Shown: positions 33,703 through 46,712, counted from the first letter of the stretch. The stretch: DNA of 64,000 bases from Xylogone sp. PMI_703 (GCA_021399445.1 JAJTUQ010000003.1:5642001-5706000), one strand, 5' to 3'. The notes: a model not told the origin generated them from the letters alone. Numbers and translations are program-made.

Positions 33703-34976
33703 ATGGTGACGAAGCCTGTCCTCAGAAAGTCCAGAACCGGATGCACCACATGCCGGGACCGTAAAGTAAAGGTCTGTTAACATCTGTTACAAGACATCAA
33801 CATTATTATTGATGCATTTGGACTTAGTGTGATGAAGTCCGGCCAATATGTGGAAACTGTACCAGGCGATACGTCAGCCCACAGCACTGCTCCTACACAA
33901 CAGGCCGACAGGCTAAGCAAAAAGGCAGATCAAGGAAACTGGGTCAGGAGCTGATACCTCAGTCATCACATTTGTCAATCCTTGGCCAGCAAATATCAAG
34001 TCTTTCCTCGTATCTATCAGGTAATCGCCATGCCAAGAGCGATAGACTATTGGAAATGCGACTCATACACCACTACACGACAGCTATCTGCCATTTGATG
34101 AATCATGGTGGAGATGAGCGGTTAGTTTATTTGTGGAGATGCGCAATCCCTGCCCTTGCGTCTCAGCATGAGGTTGTCTTGGACTCCATGCTGGCGATTG
34201 CAGCCATACATTTACATTCACAAGCTGTGGATGATTCTCGATTACCAATAACTATCCCGAAATACCTCGATCGGGTTCTTATCAATCACCGGCGTAATCT
34301 TTTAGAGCCAGATGGCGAAACAGCGGAGCCTATATTTCTTACATCAGCACTGCTCTCCAAAATTATGTGGTTGGTTTGCCACCTTTCAAGTCCCGATGAA
34401 AGCTACAAGCTTCCTCTAGCGGCTTATTATGTTATGCGAGGTGCAAATGCTGTATTTTCTCAGAGAAGGGATCTTCTCAAGGACTTAGGTTATATCTGGC
34501 TGGCAGATGAGGATCTGCTTCCAATTACTCAAGAGATCACGGTCAAACGACAATCCCAACTCGACGACATTGAAGAAGAAATGAGAAGTCTATTCATCTC
34601 ATTCAACGTCTCTAGTTTACCTTCCTTAGACCAGACAGCTTATCACGAAGCATCACGACATGTTTTGCAGCTATACAAGGCTTATTTTGGTGGAGTTAGC
34701 TCAGATCATCTTCAGCGACTCATCGTATTGACACCTCTTAAAGTGCACTTGACCTTTTTCACTCTGCTCGAGAGGAATGATGCTCTCGCCATGGCCCTAT
34801 TTGCCAGGGCTTTAGTCTTGTCATCAAAGGTAGGTGGCACATGGTGGCTTCGAGGCAGCGGTAAATACGAGGTGGTCGCGAAAGACTTGGTCGGGATGCA
34901 CACATTAATGCCGCCGCAATACGATTTTGCATTGGACTGGCCGCGGAAAGTACTCTCTGGGGAGATTGTTTTATAG
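33703..34976 (+). CDS. Zn2Cys6 zinc-cluster transcription factor
   Basis: Exons 33703..33771 and 33828..34976 give 405 aa. The intron (56 bp, GTCTGT donor, TAG acceptor) splits the zinc cluster directly before the third Cys. The cluster is Cys14-x2-Cys17-x6-Cys24-x6-Cys31-x2-Cys34-x9-Cys44; the last spacing is longer than the usual 6-8. The rest resembles the fungal_trans_2 region (LMNHGGDERLVYLWRCAIP, PALASQHEVVLDSMLAIAAI) found in sterol-uptake/UPC2-like regulators. It is convergent with a bZIP-type gene 190 bp away. Confidence 0.87.
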
Positions 34977-35168
34977 CTAGCCTGAGAATAGTTTTATGAA
35001 AGGCTGAGGGCAACAGCGTGGTTAAACCCAAACGCTTCATTGAGGATTATGTCAAAGCTCCACTGTTCAATACCAAGTTATTTTTCTATACACCGATATA
35101 GGTCTCATCATACATAAGCGCATATAACCATTGCTGAAAATCACAAATATCATAACAATCCTTTACAC

Positions 35169-36191
35169 CTAAATCTCAAACACCAAATCCTCCTCCCCCC
35201 TTCTTCGTCTCCAATAACTGGTCGCCTCCAAAAGATCACTACACCCCTTTAACGTCCAAGCCCACTTCCTAGCAAATTCCTCTGAGACTTCCCAGTTGCG
35301 CACATCCGACGGTTCTCCCCATACCAGCAATCCCGAAACCTCAGAGCAACCTTTTAACTCACCCCCGCATTTGATCATAGTTCCAATGGTGTCATTCCAT
35401 AGCTCCAAGTCGTCGAAATTATTATCTGCACGAAGCAGATTGTCGCGGACTGTTGAAGAGGGTAAGAGATCGATGTATGGATGATGCTGCTGATACACTT
35501 GTAGTTGCGTTGGCTGCAGGTTTGGTGGAAGGTTATTGTAGACAGGGGAGTATGATGGTGAACAGAAAGGTGAGAGGATCTCATCGCATATTAGATCTGG
35601 TTCTATACCAAGGCACAGCGTGTTGGAGACAAATGCGCGTACGACATTGTAGTACACCAAGGTGAGGAGGTGGTCTGCTGAGAGAGGACAGGGGTTCGAA
35701 GAAGGCTCCACAGGAGGTGTGGCTTCCAGATCTAGAAGTATCTGTTGGGTCGTGTGGTCAATGGGTAACCTGCGGAGAATTCGATGGGACATCCAGCTGC
35801 TGACTTGTGATTCGACATCTGGAGGACTCGTTACACTTTCTGGAAAACTTGCTTCACTGGCAGTTGCATCTGCTTGGCCGATGGGGTATTCCACAAGTAA
35901 GTAAGGAGCTTGGGTGAATGTTTTTGGCAAGACGGAGGGAGCTTCCAGAGACCGGTGTGATTGTAAAGCAGCCCGTTGCCCTACATAAAGCAATTCATAT
36001 GATCAGTCAATACGTCATTCAAGTAAGGAGTACTTTGGCATTTTACTGCGTGCTCTTTGGTTAAGTCGATTCTGTATCTTGCGTCTTGTGGTTATCTCTT
36101 TACGGCCACTCCAATCATCAACATGGACATAGATCCCAGATGGGCGCTTCGCCGGTAGTATAGATTTGGAGGAAAGCTTCGCCATATCCAT
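35169..36191 (-). CDS. bZIP-type transcription factor with DUF3425 domain
   Basis: Exons 36191..36047 and 35980..35169 give 318 aa; the 66-bp intron is GTAAAA...TAG, phase 1. Exon 1 ends in the basic region (RRKIQNRLNQRARRQR across the junction), the bZIP DNA-contact motif NxxxQxxxR in its fungal form. No clear leucine zipper follows, as is usual for DUF3425 proteins. The DUF3425-like domain fills about residues 190-318 (YIDLLPSSTVRDNLLRAD; WELSGEEFARKW-like helix near the end). A nuclear regulator is expected; the target is unknown. Confidence 0.85.
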
Positions 36192-36751
36192 TGCTTAGAG
36201 TGACTGTACTGCACCGTACCATATAACGCTAGTTAGACCTGCTGTAGATGGAAATGTAGGGAGCTGACTGCACATATGGATACTAGAGCTTATATTATAC
36301 CCCAACAATGGATGGTTGTAGTCTCTGCCGTCTATTTATCTCGGTCCCCTTTAGTCCCTGCATTACAGAGTCTCGCTAATGTCAGCTAGTTGCAGCATCC
36401 ACCTGCTAAGATCGACCGCCTTCCCGCTCTGGGTTTAGACCTTACATGTGCTGCTCATCTAATTGTCACGTCTTATTACCGGTAGGATCTTGAGCTATCA
36501 ATCTGATGGCCAGATTTTAGTTGAGGTTGTGAACCAATTGATTCAATAAGTAATCAATGGTATAATTATGTCCTCCCGCTCTTTTGAAACGACTTAGCTG
36601 CAAGCAACCTTCGCTGAAGCAACCCCCTCCTGACTTCTAATAAATATAACATACACGCAATTCTTAAAGCTAGGATATTCTGTTGTCCACTGTACCAAAG
36701 CATCCATAATTTGTCGCCCATAACCCGCAAATCGCTTCAATTTGCTGGTCA
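36192..36751. other. Intergenic
   Basis: Upstream of the bZIP gene and downstream of the choline kinase gene. Nothing distinct seen. Confidence 0.45.
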
Positions 36752-39447
36752 TTAATAGTCAAGCATCCTAATGCGTTCCAACAGGTCACAGGGTAACTCC
36801 TCCGGCTTTACAATGCCCATATGGACTACATCCCCCCAGAAAAACATGGCTCGATCTTGTGCGTAGGCTAGGTAGTCAAATTCATCCGCCTCCTCGGCGG
36901 TCTCAATCTCACCATCCGTCTGGTTATTGATCTGATCAGCGGCTGGATCACTTGCTCCACCGGAAAGAGGAATGGTAATTGGTGACGTAACAGTACTGGC
37001 AGTATCAGAGGCAATATCACTTTTGATATCTTCGAGATCCGGTACTTTGGCCTGCACAATTCCCCAAGCCACCCACTGTGCACTATTTGCAACTCTCCAG
37101 ATCCTCACCTCTTTCAGTAACTCCTCGACTTGTCTTTCGAGCTCCTTTTCACGCCTAGCTTCTTCTTCTGCGTAAGTATTGCCCGCTCCAAGAGCAAACC
37201 CAGACCCTGCACCGCCTGGAGTTCGCGAGTCCAACATGAACGCACTGATACTACCAGCAGGTGGAAGGGAAGAACTGCTATCAGAGGAGACGAGCTTCGG
37301 CGTGGAAGATGCGCGCGGGTTAAATTGCGGACGATGGTTAACGTAAGACCTAATGAATCGACGTTGTTCTTCGATATTGGGATAGAGTTCTGTGTTGCAA
37401 GCCCATGGACGGGCCGCATCATGATAGTTATAACACCATTCTGTGAAGTGATTTGCGAATTCTAAACCTGGAGTATTGGCGGATGCGTATTCGAAATCTA
37501 TGACCACAAGTTGCTTGTGGGTATTGGCAGGTAGGAGGAGAGGAGAAGGAGCCGCTCCTGGGACACGCTCGGGGACTATACGAAGAATATTGCCATATTG
37601 AGTCTATATATTGTTAGTGATAAGCAAACGATTCTGCTCAATCTGAAATCAAGCACCAGCTCCGAAAGTGACAAACGAGCAACGCAACATACATCATTGT
37701 GAGCAAATACCAATCTGTTCCGGATCTCCTCTTTCCCTCCATAGTATTTGTCTAACCACTTCCGATATCTTTCGACGGCGTGCCTAAATATGGGCCATGG
37801 AACACCACAAACGAATCCTCTTTTCATCCACAAATCGCTTTTGTTGGTGATCTCCTCTCCCTCGTGTGCTGCAATCTGCTTGTCGAGGTACTCAATAATC
37901 TCTTGGCACCGGTCAACCCATTTATCCCAATTGCGCCATACAAATGGACCGTCATCTTTCTCCTTCTCGAGCAGCTCAATTCCGTCATGCAACTCTCTCA
38001 TCCGCTTCGCAATCTGCTTACTTGTATCTGGCATCCGCAGTTCGGCACATGTAAGGGGTTGGGCATTGAAATATTCTTCAAATCGTCCATTCTTGAAAGT
38101 ACCTAGTAGTCTTGGCCCAATTTTCTTGCGTGCCAATCGACGGAGAACGCTGAGTTCGTTCTCTCGGTCAATGAGGTGCTCTACTTGAGGACCGTAGATA
38201 CGAAGAAGCAATTTTTGAGGTGGCTTATATGTTTTGGTTTGTACAGTGTGGCCAAGAGTAGAAGGCTCATCTACTGAAGACGATGGAGGGGGAGGAAGGG
38301 TTTGGGGTGGTGAAACCACATATACTGCATTGGTTAGTGCACCACTTAGCCTGACTACTTCAATATCTCCTCCCCTGTCCAAAGGGACTCTTCTCCAGCC
38401 CTTTAAGCGAAGAGTGTGTGCCAATCTCACAATCTCATTTTTGAAAGATAGCCACGCCTTTCTTTCCTTTTCAGCACGTTTACTGAGATTACTGGAGGAT
38501 AAAGAAGGGTCATCAGCGGCACCACCTGTGTATGCCAGCGTTTTGGAGTTGTCGAGCATGACGTCACAAGATGGAACGACCACATCTCCATCTTGGTATT
38601 CCGTATCCGAAGATGCGTACGCGCGAAGATTGCGACTGGACGAGTATCGGCGAGCCAGCCCTCCTGGAGTGTGAGAAGATCGTCGAGGGCCGAGAGATGG
38701 CGAGCTACCGGATTTTGGTTGTCCAAATGAAGGTTTATTATCTTCCAGAATCTTCTGCAACTTTTCTAGTGAAAGATCGCTAGCGCTTGAATTCTGTGAT
38801 GCTGTGCGTGTCCTTGAAGTCGAGAGTAGAGACTCTTCTGAAGGAAGACTTGGAATCACTTCCGTGGAGTTGCGTTTCTTTGCCTTTCGGGCGGCGCGCT
38901 TCGCCTTCTCGTTTTGTAGCCATTCTGTAACTTGCGCCAGAAGCTTATCCTGGGTATCTTGGTGGTTGTGGTGGTGATGACCGAAATAGCTATGATGATG
39001 TTTTTTGTCTTTGTGCGATGAGGTTCCTGGAGACTCGGATAATGGATCAAGGTCTTCAGTAGCACTTTGGCTCACGGATGAGAGCCTGGATGAGCTGTTA
39101 GACGGGGGAATAGACCGACCCGTCATCCTCTTACCAACACCTGCCGTGAATTGTTTTACTCGCGGACCGTCCTCCAGAGCAGGAGTGGGAAGAGGAGACA
39201 GAGTTTCCGGCTCCTCCAAGATTGAGACAACTACAGTAATATTAGCTTCGTTTTTCTCCTCTTATGCCTTTATTTCTTATTTGCTTTTTCGGCTCATGTC
39301 AAAATCCCCCACGAAGATGAGCACGTGGCGCTAGGTTTGGTGCCTACATTTTGCTGGCCCACTCTTAGGGCTTGCAGTCTCGTCTGTATCACTCCTTAAG
39401 GCCGGCCTGAGCGGCAATGATTGATCGCTTTCTGAAGGCGTCGGCAT
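36752..39447 (-). CDS. Choline kinase (choline/ethanolamine kinase family)
   Basis: Three exons: 39447..39348, 39230..37693 and 37603..36752, giving 829 aa. The start was placed in a separate first exon (33 codons from MPTPSESD) because the main frame has no ATG at its beginning and because GTAGGC/CTGTAG signals join it in phase. The catalytic core spans about 310-680: the Brenner-type loop HNDTQYGNIL (about 544-553) is formed across the second junction, and VIDFEYA (Asp582) binds the metal. It phosphorylates choline with ATP, the first step of the CDP-choline route to phosphatidylcholine. The long N-terminus is low-complexity, with two His runs near 111-121 and a Lys/Arg-rich helix, and probably matches the fungal Choline_kin_N region around 280-330. 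Longer than yeast Cki1 (582 aa). Confidence 0.93.
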
Positions 39448-40530
39448 CGTGGAGAAAGTTTTAAGAGGGGCTCTGTTCTTGGATCTGGTATGGCGAAGGT
39501 CGGCCTAATTGCATCTCGCGTTAGAATTGGATATGATTTCCAAACAAGTACCGAAGGACCCATTTCAGGAGTTGTAATAAAACAATAATAAGTAGAACTT
39601 TCTCCCTTGGTGATTGTGGAATGTTGATATGAAAACTCAACCTACCTCGGTCTAGATCCCTTGTGGATGCCAATCTCTTTTTGTCGGGTTGTAGCTTCGT
39701 CGTCTGAGTGGCTGAGAAACCCTTGACGTAACAGCAACACTAGATAGGCAGGAGATCTGGTGCAGAGTCGAGAGCGGGTAGATTGGTGCCGTGCTATCAA
39801 TCACCGGTTGCTGAGACGCAAGGAAGCTTCGATCAAGGCGAATCCTCGCGACCAAGAGGGGTAATAAGTCAATGTTGGAGGTCTTGGGCAAAGAAAAGTC
39901 GCACAGATTTATGATGGATCGTGGGGCACGAATCTTGTGATTGATTCCAAGGAAGGAAGGCGGTGAGCACGGGCCACGTGCTGCTTCTCTCATCCGCCAG
40001 ACGCTATCTTCTCTCTAGACACTTTTAAAATCCTGTAAGCTCCTGAAACAATCCAAGTACATTAATACATACATGGTTCTAGTGCTCTTTTGGGTCTGGG
40101 TGAGTCGAATAGACTTTTGATCATCAGCCATCTGACGTCAACTACAGCCACCGGGTACAATTTTGACTAGTGCTCTGTGCGCCGTGCGTATTGCTTAAAA
40201 GATCGTGTTTCATGTTCCGTAACCTCGGTGCCAAGCAAGACCAACAAGTCTACAAAACAGGGAACAGCGTGCAGGCTCATCTCACATGTGCTGTCTTACC
40301 CTCTCCGTACAGTCGACTTTAATGTACTGATAGAATGTTTGGGAGTGATCATATTCCTATTTAATGCACTCAAAATATCGAACTGTAATATACCGTCCGT
40401 AACAGACAGCTCCACATTATCATCGGGTATCTGCTAGCCCGCTCAATGGGACGTATAAAATGCTATCAGGGACGGATAGTCATGCTATCATGTCCCGAGG
40501 TTCTATAATACATGCCTTTGTGTACGGCTA
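39448..40530. other. Intergenic, choline kinase upstream region
   Basis: A minus-strand frame at 39652-39993 ends just before a GTAGGT donor at about 39645 and may be 5' untranslated leader of the choline kinase transcript. Its translation resembles no protein. Nothing else is supported. Confidence 0.35.
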
Positions 40531-41809
40531 TTATGCGGAGTTCTTAGCTCCATCCGCATCCTTGAACTTTACTTTTCCATCAGTCTCAACGCTTGCAACG
40601 TGGAATCCAGTGGGTGCCTGAGAAGCTTGCTTCACTTGTGAAGATACATCCGCCATTGGCTTGTTCGCTAGCGCCACAGCAGACTGCACAGCACCGGCTG
40701 GAGAATCAGCAATCTCGTTGACATCTCTGGATGTCAAGACGTCACTGATCCGGGAAGCCCTTGAGGACATCAGGATGGTCGTTGGTCCCTGGAACTGAAG
40801 GAAGAGCCTGTCTCCCCAAATCGTCCTTCTCGCGGACGTTCTCAAGTGAAACAGCAGGTTTGTCATCGCTCTCCATGTCGCGGTTTCTCTCATGACCCGG
40901 AAGAACTTGATGTTCAAGAGAAAGTGGCTTAGGCCTAGATCTGGAATCTGAAACCGCGGGCTCGATGACTTAAATCTGTACGGCTGTGGTTGCTTCTGTG
41001 AAATGGTATATGCAACGACATTTCCAGGATGAGCAACAAACTCTTCGCCTGGCTTCAGTCTAACTTCGTAGATCTGACCTGGTCCGGCCAAAGCGACAAG
41101 CCCCCTTCCAGTGATCTCCGTATTTCCCCAGTAAGCAAGGCTCATTTTTGCGTTGATGGTTGGAGTAACAGATAATGTGTGCCCGGTCCATGCTACCAAA
41201 GCCTTTCGTTGAGCCACCATCCAATCAACGGTCCCATCGAGATGTAACACAGTGAAGGAGGTAAATGGAGATTTTGTCGAGATCAACGCTGTTATGGGGC
41301 TTGTTGACGAGATTCTTTGATATAGAAAAGGAATGCCGAGAGGTGCGCGGCGGAACGGCTCGAGGATGGAAAGTGTCGATTGAGCCTAATCCAAGTATTA
41401 GTGGATGTCTCGCCATTGTCGTTTGAATATTGCTTTTGAACTGACATTTTCAGCCTTTCCGGTAGCTCCAACCAATGTTCCTCTCCTCGTATATAACCTC
41501 TGAGACGCCGACAAGGAAACTGATAACAGAGAATATGGTGCGCCTAAAACTTCGAACCTAGCGTCTAAGAACCGCACCATATTAGCAATTGACCTCAAGA
41601 AACGCAGAATTTTTGCAAATATGCGTACCTGGAGACTCTGCAGAGCCATCAATTGGGCTACCAAAGGGGTCGCCTCGGGTCAGAGGTGATTCGACTGTAG
41701 GAGTGGAGTTGATCTGAATACTCCGACAGCCATAGATCCGAGCATGACAAGGCCGAGGAAGCTGCCATCTGCTTCTAACAGCACCTTGCAGCGGCAATCG
41801 ACCGCGCAT
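40531..41809 (-). CDS. AIM24: Mitochondrial AIM24-like protein
   Basis: Three exons: 41809..41629, 41564..41446 and 41385..40531, giving 384 aa. The chosen ATG opens an Arg-rich presequence ([20 protein letters not shown]) typical of matrix import; an upstream in-frame stretch has non-mitochondrial character. Junctions restore [20 protein letters not shown] and [15 protein letters not shown]. The AIM24 domain follows, with [27 protein letters not shown], and [16 protein letters not shown]. In yeast Aim24 sits in the inner membrane and supports MICOS and respiratory function. The gene is divergent from ATM1, sharing about 450 bp. Confidence 0.92.
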
Positions 41810-42258
41810 AGTCGCTCCAGGTACTAAGTCGGAGGTAGGAATATAAAGCTCGCAGATTGGAATGTCGTCAACAGTGCCATTCCACCCCACAGGCTTTTTG
41901 CTTGGAGCCTCAGGCCTCCATAGCTGAGCTTCCGACAACAGAAACGCAACTTTGGGTGCGAATTACGTAGTCAAGCGAGCGCTGGTACTTTGCGCTTTGA
42001 AAGCACTACGCATATTTTTGACTGAGCTCAAGCTCCGAATCAAAACTTCTCAAACACACCACGCCATTGCAAATATTTTGTTGGATGAGCACCGGCCTTT
42101 CCAAGTCTGTATAATTACGGTTGTTCTTTCCCGCGCATGACACCAGACATTACTACTTGAACCTGATTCATAACCCCTCCAGGTTCATCTTTCCAGTCAG
42201 CCATGTGGAGCTTCATAATTGAGCTTTTACGGTGACAGTTGGCCAAATCTAAGTGAAG
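41810..42258. promoter_or_regulatory. Divergent promoter between AIM24 and ATM1
   Basis: 449 bp separate two start codons facing away from each other, both of mitochondrial genes. No TATA element is obvious. No other gene fits. Confidence 0.5.
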
Positions 42259-44473
42259 ATGATGCCACGAGGCTTGCAGCGAGCTTCCTGCCTAGCCGCA
42301 AGGGCTCCATTACGAGCATCTCAGCCATGGATAACGAGGCCAGGAGTCCGGATATTTGCAAGCTCCACGCGAGCCTTCAAAGATGCCCCTATGCAGACCA
42401 TGAGTGCTCATGCTCCATCTGAGGGACAAGTGAAAGCGACGGGCAAAACCCTAGAAAAGAAAGCGGAGCAGACAGTAAAAGCACCTTCAAAAATAACTGC
42501 GAAAGATCCACTAGCATTGGCCGACAAGACCAACCAAGAGCAGCGCAAAGCAGACTGGGCAATCATAAAGCAGATGGCAAAATACTTGTGGCCAAAAGAT
42601 GATATGGGGACCAAAGTACGAGTTGGTTTGTCAGTAGCTTTACTGGTTGGGGCCAAGCTACTGAATGTGCAAGTGCCGTTCTACTTCAAGAGTATAGTTG
42701 ATTCCATGAACGTCGATTTTGCTGCAATAGGAGGCACTGCTACTACAGTAGCGGGTTCAATGATATTAGCATATGGTCTGGCAAGAATTGGGTCCACAGT
42801 ATTCCAGGAATTGCGTAATGCTGTATTTGCCAGTGTTGCGCAGAAGGCTATTAGGAATGTCGCTCGTAGCGTTTTCGACCACCTGTTGAGGCTTGACCTG
42901 AATTTTCACCTAACAAAACAGACTGGTGGCCTTACCAGAGCTATTGATCGTGGTACAAAGGGTATTAGTTTCCTACTCACTTCCATGGTTTTCCATATCC
43001 TGCCAACAGCTTTGGAGATATCTATGGTATGTGGAATATTGACGTACCAATATGGGCTCAAGTTTGCTGCCATTACTGCACTTACTATGGTCGGTTATAC
43101 GGCGTTTACGATCTGGACAACAGCTTGGAGAACTAAGTTTAGAAGACAAGCCAACGCCGCAGATAACAAAGGTTCTACTGTCGCTGTTGATTCATTGATC
43201 AACTATGAAGCCGTCAAGTATTTCAACAATGAGAAATTTGAGGTCGGCAGATATGACAAAGCTCTACTGCAATACGAGAAATCGTCTATCAAGGTCGCTA
43301 CATCCCTTGCATTCCTGAATTCTGGGCAAAACCTGATATTCTCAAGCGCTCTCACGGCAATGATGTACCTTGCCGCAGAAGGGGTTGCAGCAGGGACATT
43401 GACAGTTGGAGATCTGGTTATGGTAAACCAATTGGTATTTCAACTTTCAGTACCACTGAATTTCCTGGGTTCCGTTTACCGAGAGCTTCGACAGTCGCTT
43501 CTTGATATGGAAACGCTGTTCAACCTACAAAAGGTCAACGTTGCCATTAAGGAAGCCCCTAATGCCAAACCTTTGGTACTCACTAAAGGTGGTGAGATTA
43601 AGTTCGAGAACGTGACCTTTGGATATCACCCTGACCGACCCATCCTAAAGAACTTAACCTTAACGATTCCAGCGGGACAAAAAATTGCTGTTGTAGGACC
43701 TAGCGGCTGTGGCAAATCAACGATCCTGAAACTACTCTTCCGATTCTACGACGTCCAAGAAGGAAGAATTCTCATCGATGACCAGGACATCCGAGAAGTT
43801 AACCTCGAATCATTAAGAAAGGCGATTGGAGTTGTCCCACAAGATACACCATTGTTCAATAACACTATCATGCATAATATTCAATACGGAGATATGTCAG
43901 CTTCTCAAGAGCGAGTGTTGGCAGCAGCAAAGAGGGCCAAAATCCATAATATCATTGAGACAATGCCAGATGGCTATAATACCATGGTTGGTGAGCGTGG
44001 CATGATGATCTCTGGAGGCGAAAAACAGCGTCTAGCTGTATCACGCTTGATCTTGAAAGACCCTCCTTTGCTATTCTTCGACGAGGCTACTTCCGCACTT
44101 GATACTCATACTGAACAAGCACTCATGCAAGAGATTGATAATATCCTGAAGGAGAAGAAGAGGACGAGTGTGTTTGTTGCTCACCGACTCCGGACTATCT
44201 ATGATAGTGATAGGATCATTGTACTGAAAGAGGGTCGCGTCGCTGAGAGTGGAACACATCGAGAGTTAATTGACACCGGCGGACTATATTCGGAACTGTG
44301 GAGTGGTAAGTTGTCAGCTATTTCAATCAGATAAATATGTTATTGACTTAGAATGTGTAGTGCAAGAGACGCTGTTCGACGAGAGTGGTGAAGAGCGTGA
44401 AATCGAGATCGACGATATTCCGGTTGATGAGCAGAAGGAGAATACAGCGCAGAATCAACAAAAAGCGCCTTAA
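42259..44473 (+). CDS. ATM1: Mitochondrial ABC exporter ATM1
   Basis: Exons 42259..44305 and 44361..44473 give 719 aa. The ATG at 42259 starts an Arg-rich presequence ([19 protein letters not shown]). The membrane domain (about 115-400, six segments) is followed by the nucleotide-binding domain: Walker [10 protein letters not shown] near 480-488, signature SGGEKQR near 585, Walker [13 protein letters not shown] near 604. Splicing gives the end [12 protein letters not shown] and an acidic tail. Atm1 of the inner membrane exports a glutathione-linked sulfur compound from the matrix for cytosolic iron-sulfur protein assembly. Close to the family length (yeast 690 aa). Confidence 0.95.
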
Positions 44474-44982
44474 TGAGGAACTACTGAAACTTAAGAGGCA
44501 AATAAGGGCCTTACCCAAGCCAAGTTATTTGATGAGATGGATGTGAGGTGATGGGGAGCATCGCTAATCAGGGACTTCCACCTTATCACTGTATCAAATA
44601 GGGCTACGCATGAGATCATGTACAGTGAGATATGTTCGAAGTTATACTCGCCAATCAACATAGTTGTGTATAAGTACAAAATACTCCAGCTTCACGAACG
44701 GCTTTTGGCATCCATTCATCGTAGATTCTATTTAACTTTCTCGGGTACAGTATATAAAGTGACAGTATATTACTCTATTTTCTGTCTCTCTAAATGTATC
44801 ATTTCATAATTTGATAGCTATTCTTGTGGAAGTCTTCTTCTCTTAGTATAATTGAAGGAAAGGAGAGCGAACGATGAATCAGATGCCCGCTCTCTTTCGT
44901 CTCGAATGCCTGTAACTACATAGCAGCTCTCTCAGTACGTATCGAATGGTATCTTTTGTATAATCTAACTGTTATCCCATAT
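44474..44982. other. Intergenic, convergent 3' ends
   Basis: AT-rich 3' flanks of ATM1 and the aspartyl protease gene; nothing else seen. Confidence 0.45.
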
Positions 44983-46712
44983 TCAAGACGTCTTCTCGAA
45001 CAATTTAGGTTTCCTCGCGACGCCTCCAGGTTTCGGCGAAGAGAGGGAGAAGAGAAACACATGTCGTGCGTGCTCGTCTTTCGAATCTTTTCTTTCTTCA
45101 TTCTTCTTGGCCTCTCCTGATACGGGCACCACGGTGTCTGATCCCCGTATCCTCTCTTTGGCGGGTTTCTCTCCACCATTACCTCCCTCTCCGTTTTCCT
45201 CTAGGCTACCGTCTTCAGTATAATTCCACATTAAACCCACTTCGCCCCTTACTAATGCTGTACCCCACACTGCTATTAGTACTCCTGGAACCAGATAAAG
45301 TAACGCAGGCTGAGCATGGTTATAGATGTTTAGCACTACGAGTGTGGCAATAATACCGACAAAGTATCCCACTAATGAAGCATTGAAATAAGTCTTCCTA
45401 AAGTGACCTCCTAAAGCGGCACGCGGTTTATCAGCATCTCTGACTTTTCGAGTCCAGAAGCGCTCTCCCCAGTTTCCAGTTGCTTCGATATATGGCGCTT
45501 TTACTACGGTCTGGTTGGATGGCAAAGTAACCGTATCTGACGTAGTTATAACTGAAGATTGCTGAGACTTCGTAGATTGTTTTCGAACGTAGTGAAGATA
45601 TAGATCAAATCGAAGAGCAAGCGCTATCATAATGCCAGGCAGGACAATATCTCCGAGACCGAGCATACTACCGCGTTTAGGACCAGGAAATACTAATTTA
45701 ATAGGAACATCAAGAGATGTAGCTACTGTCACCATAAGTGGGCTAATAATATTAGCGTACTGTTCAGTAGTGCAATGTTATGGGCAGCTCACGTATAGAA
45801 CACCATTGTAATGTCATAAACAAATAATCCAGAGAGCAGGAGAGATCCAGTCCAAAATGTCGTTGGAGAGAGAAGTTGAAGTGAGCCATATGCAAAACCA
45901 AAACCCATGAGATTTGTAAGCCACCAGTACTTTCCGCCGGTATTGTATATAATCATAGCTATGATGCCAAATATAAGGCCAAGTATGTCGTTCATCTTTA
46001 CCTTGTTTTTTGTCTTCAAAATACCGTGGATATAGCCCTGGAATATCCAGTTGTTTTTGAACAACGCTCTCAAGGACCATAGCCTCTGAGTGGCAGGCTT
46101 TGAAAGTTTAATATTTGATAAGAAACCAGGTAAAGGAGTAGGCTTATTCTCCAAGAACTTTCGGTGTAACTGAGTCGGTCCATGCCTTGCAACCTGTGTG
46201 AATTGTCGAGAGAGAATCTGGTCTACATAATAGACCTCATTACCCGATGCCCAGACTGACGGGAAGACAAATGTAGTCATAACATCAAGCGCATCGGCAA
46301 CAAGTTTTCCAACTCCAACGACGCCGAGAGCTGAGAAATACCAACCGAGGATCTTATTGAGAATAGCTGGATCCTTCAGCCATTTAATGATTAAATACAG
46401 ACTCCCCAACGTGATGCCGGCTAATATGGGAAACATGATTGCGTCAGATGGGCTGAGTCCCTCAACTACCGGTTCAACTTCGATCTCATCATCATCATCA
46501 TCAGGTACACCAGGCGGCTTCTCCGGTTTCGCTGCGGAAGGAGGGCGATGCAAAGCGGCATGTGCACCTATATATATTGGAAAGAAAGCCGCTAGAACCA
46601 GATGTGTATACATCTGTAGAGTCTCCCTTTCTTGATAGACTGTGCGACCCCATTGTTCGAGGGTGTCTCGAAGAGTACCATTGTTTTGGAATTGACTAAT
46701 GAAGGTATCCAT
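44983..46712 (-). CDS. Signal-peptide-peptidase-type intramembrane aspartyl protease
   Basis: Exons 46712..45793 and 45742..44983 give 559 aa. The 50-bp intron (GTGAGC...TTAG, branch GCTAAT) is phase 2 and falls just after the first active-site motif. The catalytic aspartates are in FVYD (Asp300) and GLGD (Asp338), and QPALLYLVP (452-456) is the conserved PAL motif. About nine transmembrane segments. An acidic run (DDDDDE) comes from a GAT repeat near 46487-46500. The family (yeast Ypf1) cleaves signal peptides and tail-anchored or misfolded membrane proteins inside the ER membrane. The C-terminal tail is long, charged and variable. Confidence 0.93.

Noticed and set aside
39652..39993. 113-codon minus-strand frame upstream of choline kinase
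   Set aside because: Translation is not protein-like; more likely leader sequence of the choline kinase transcript.
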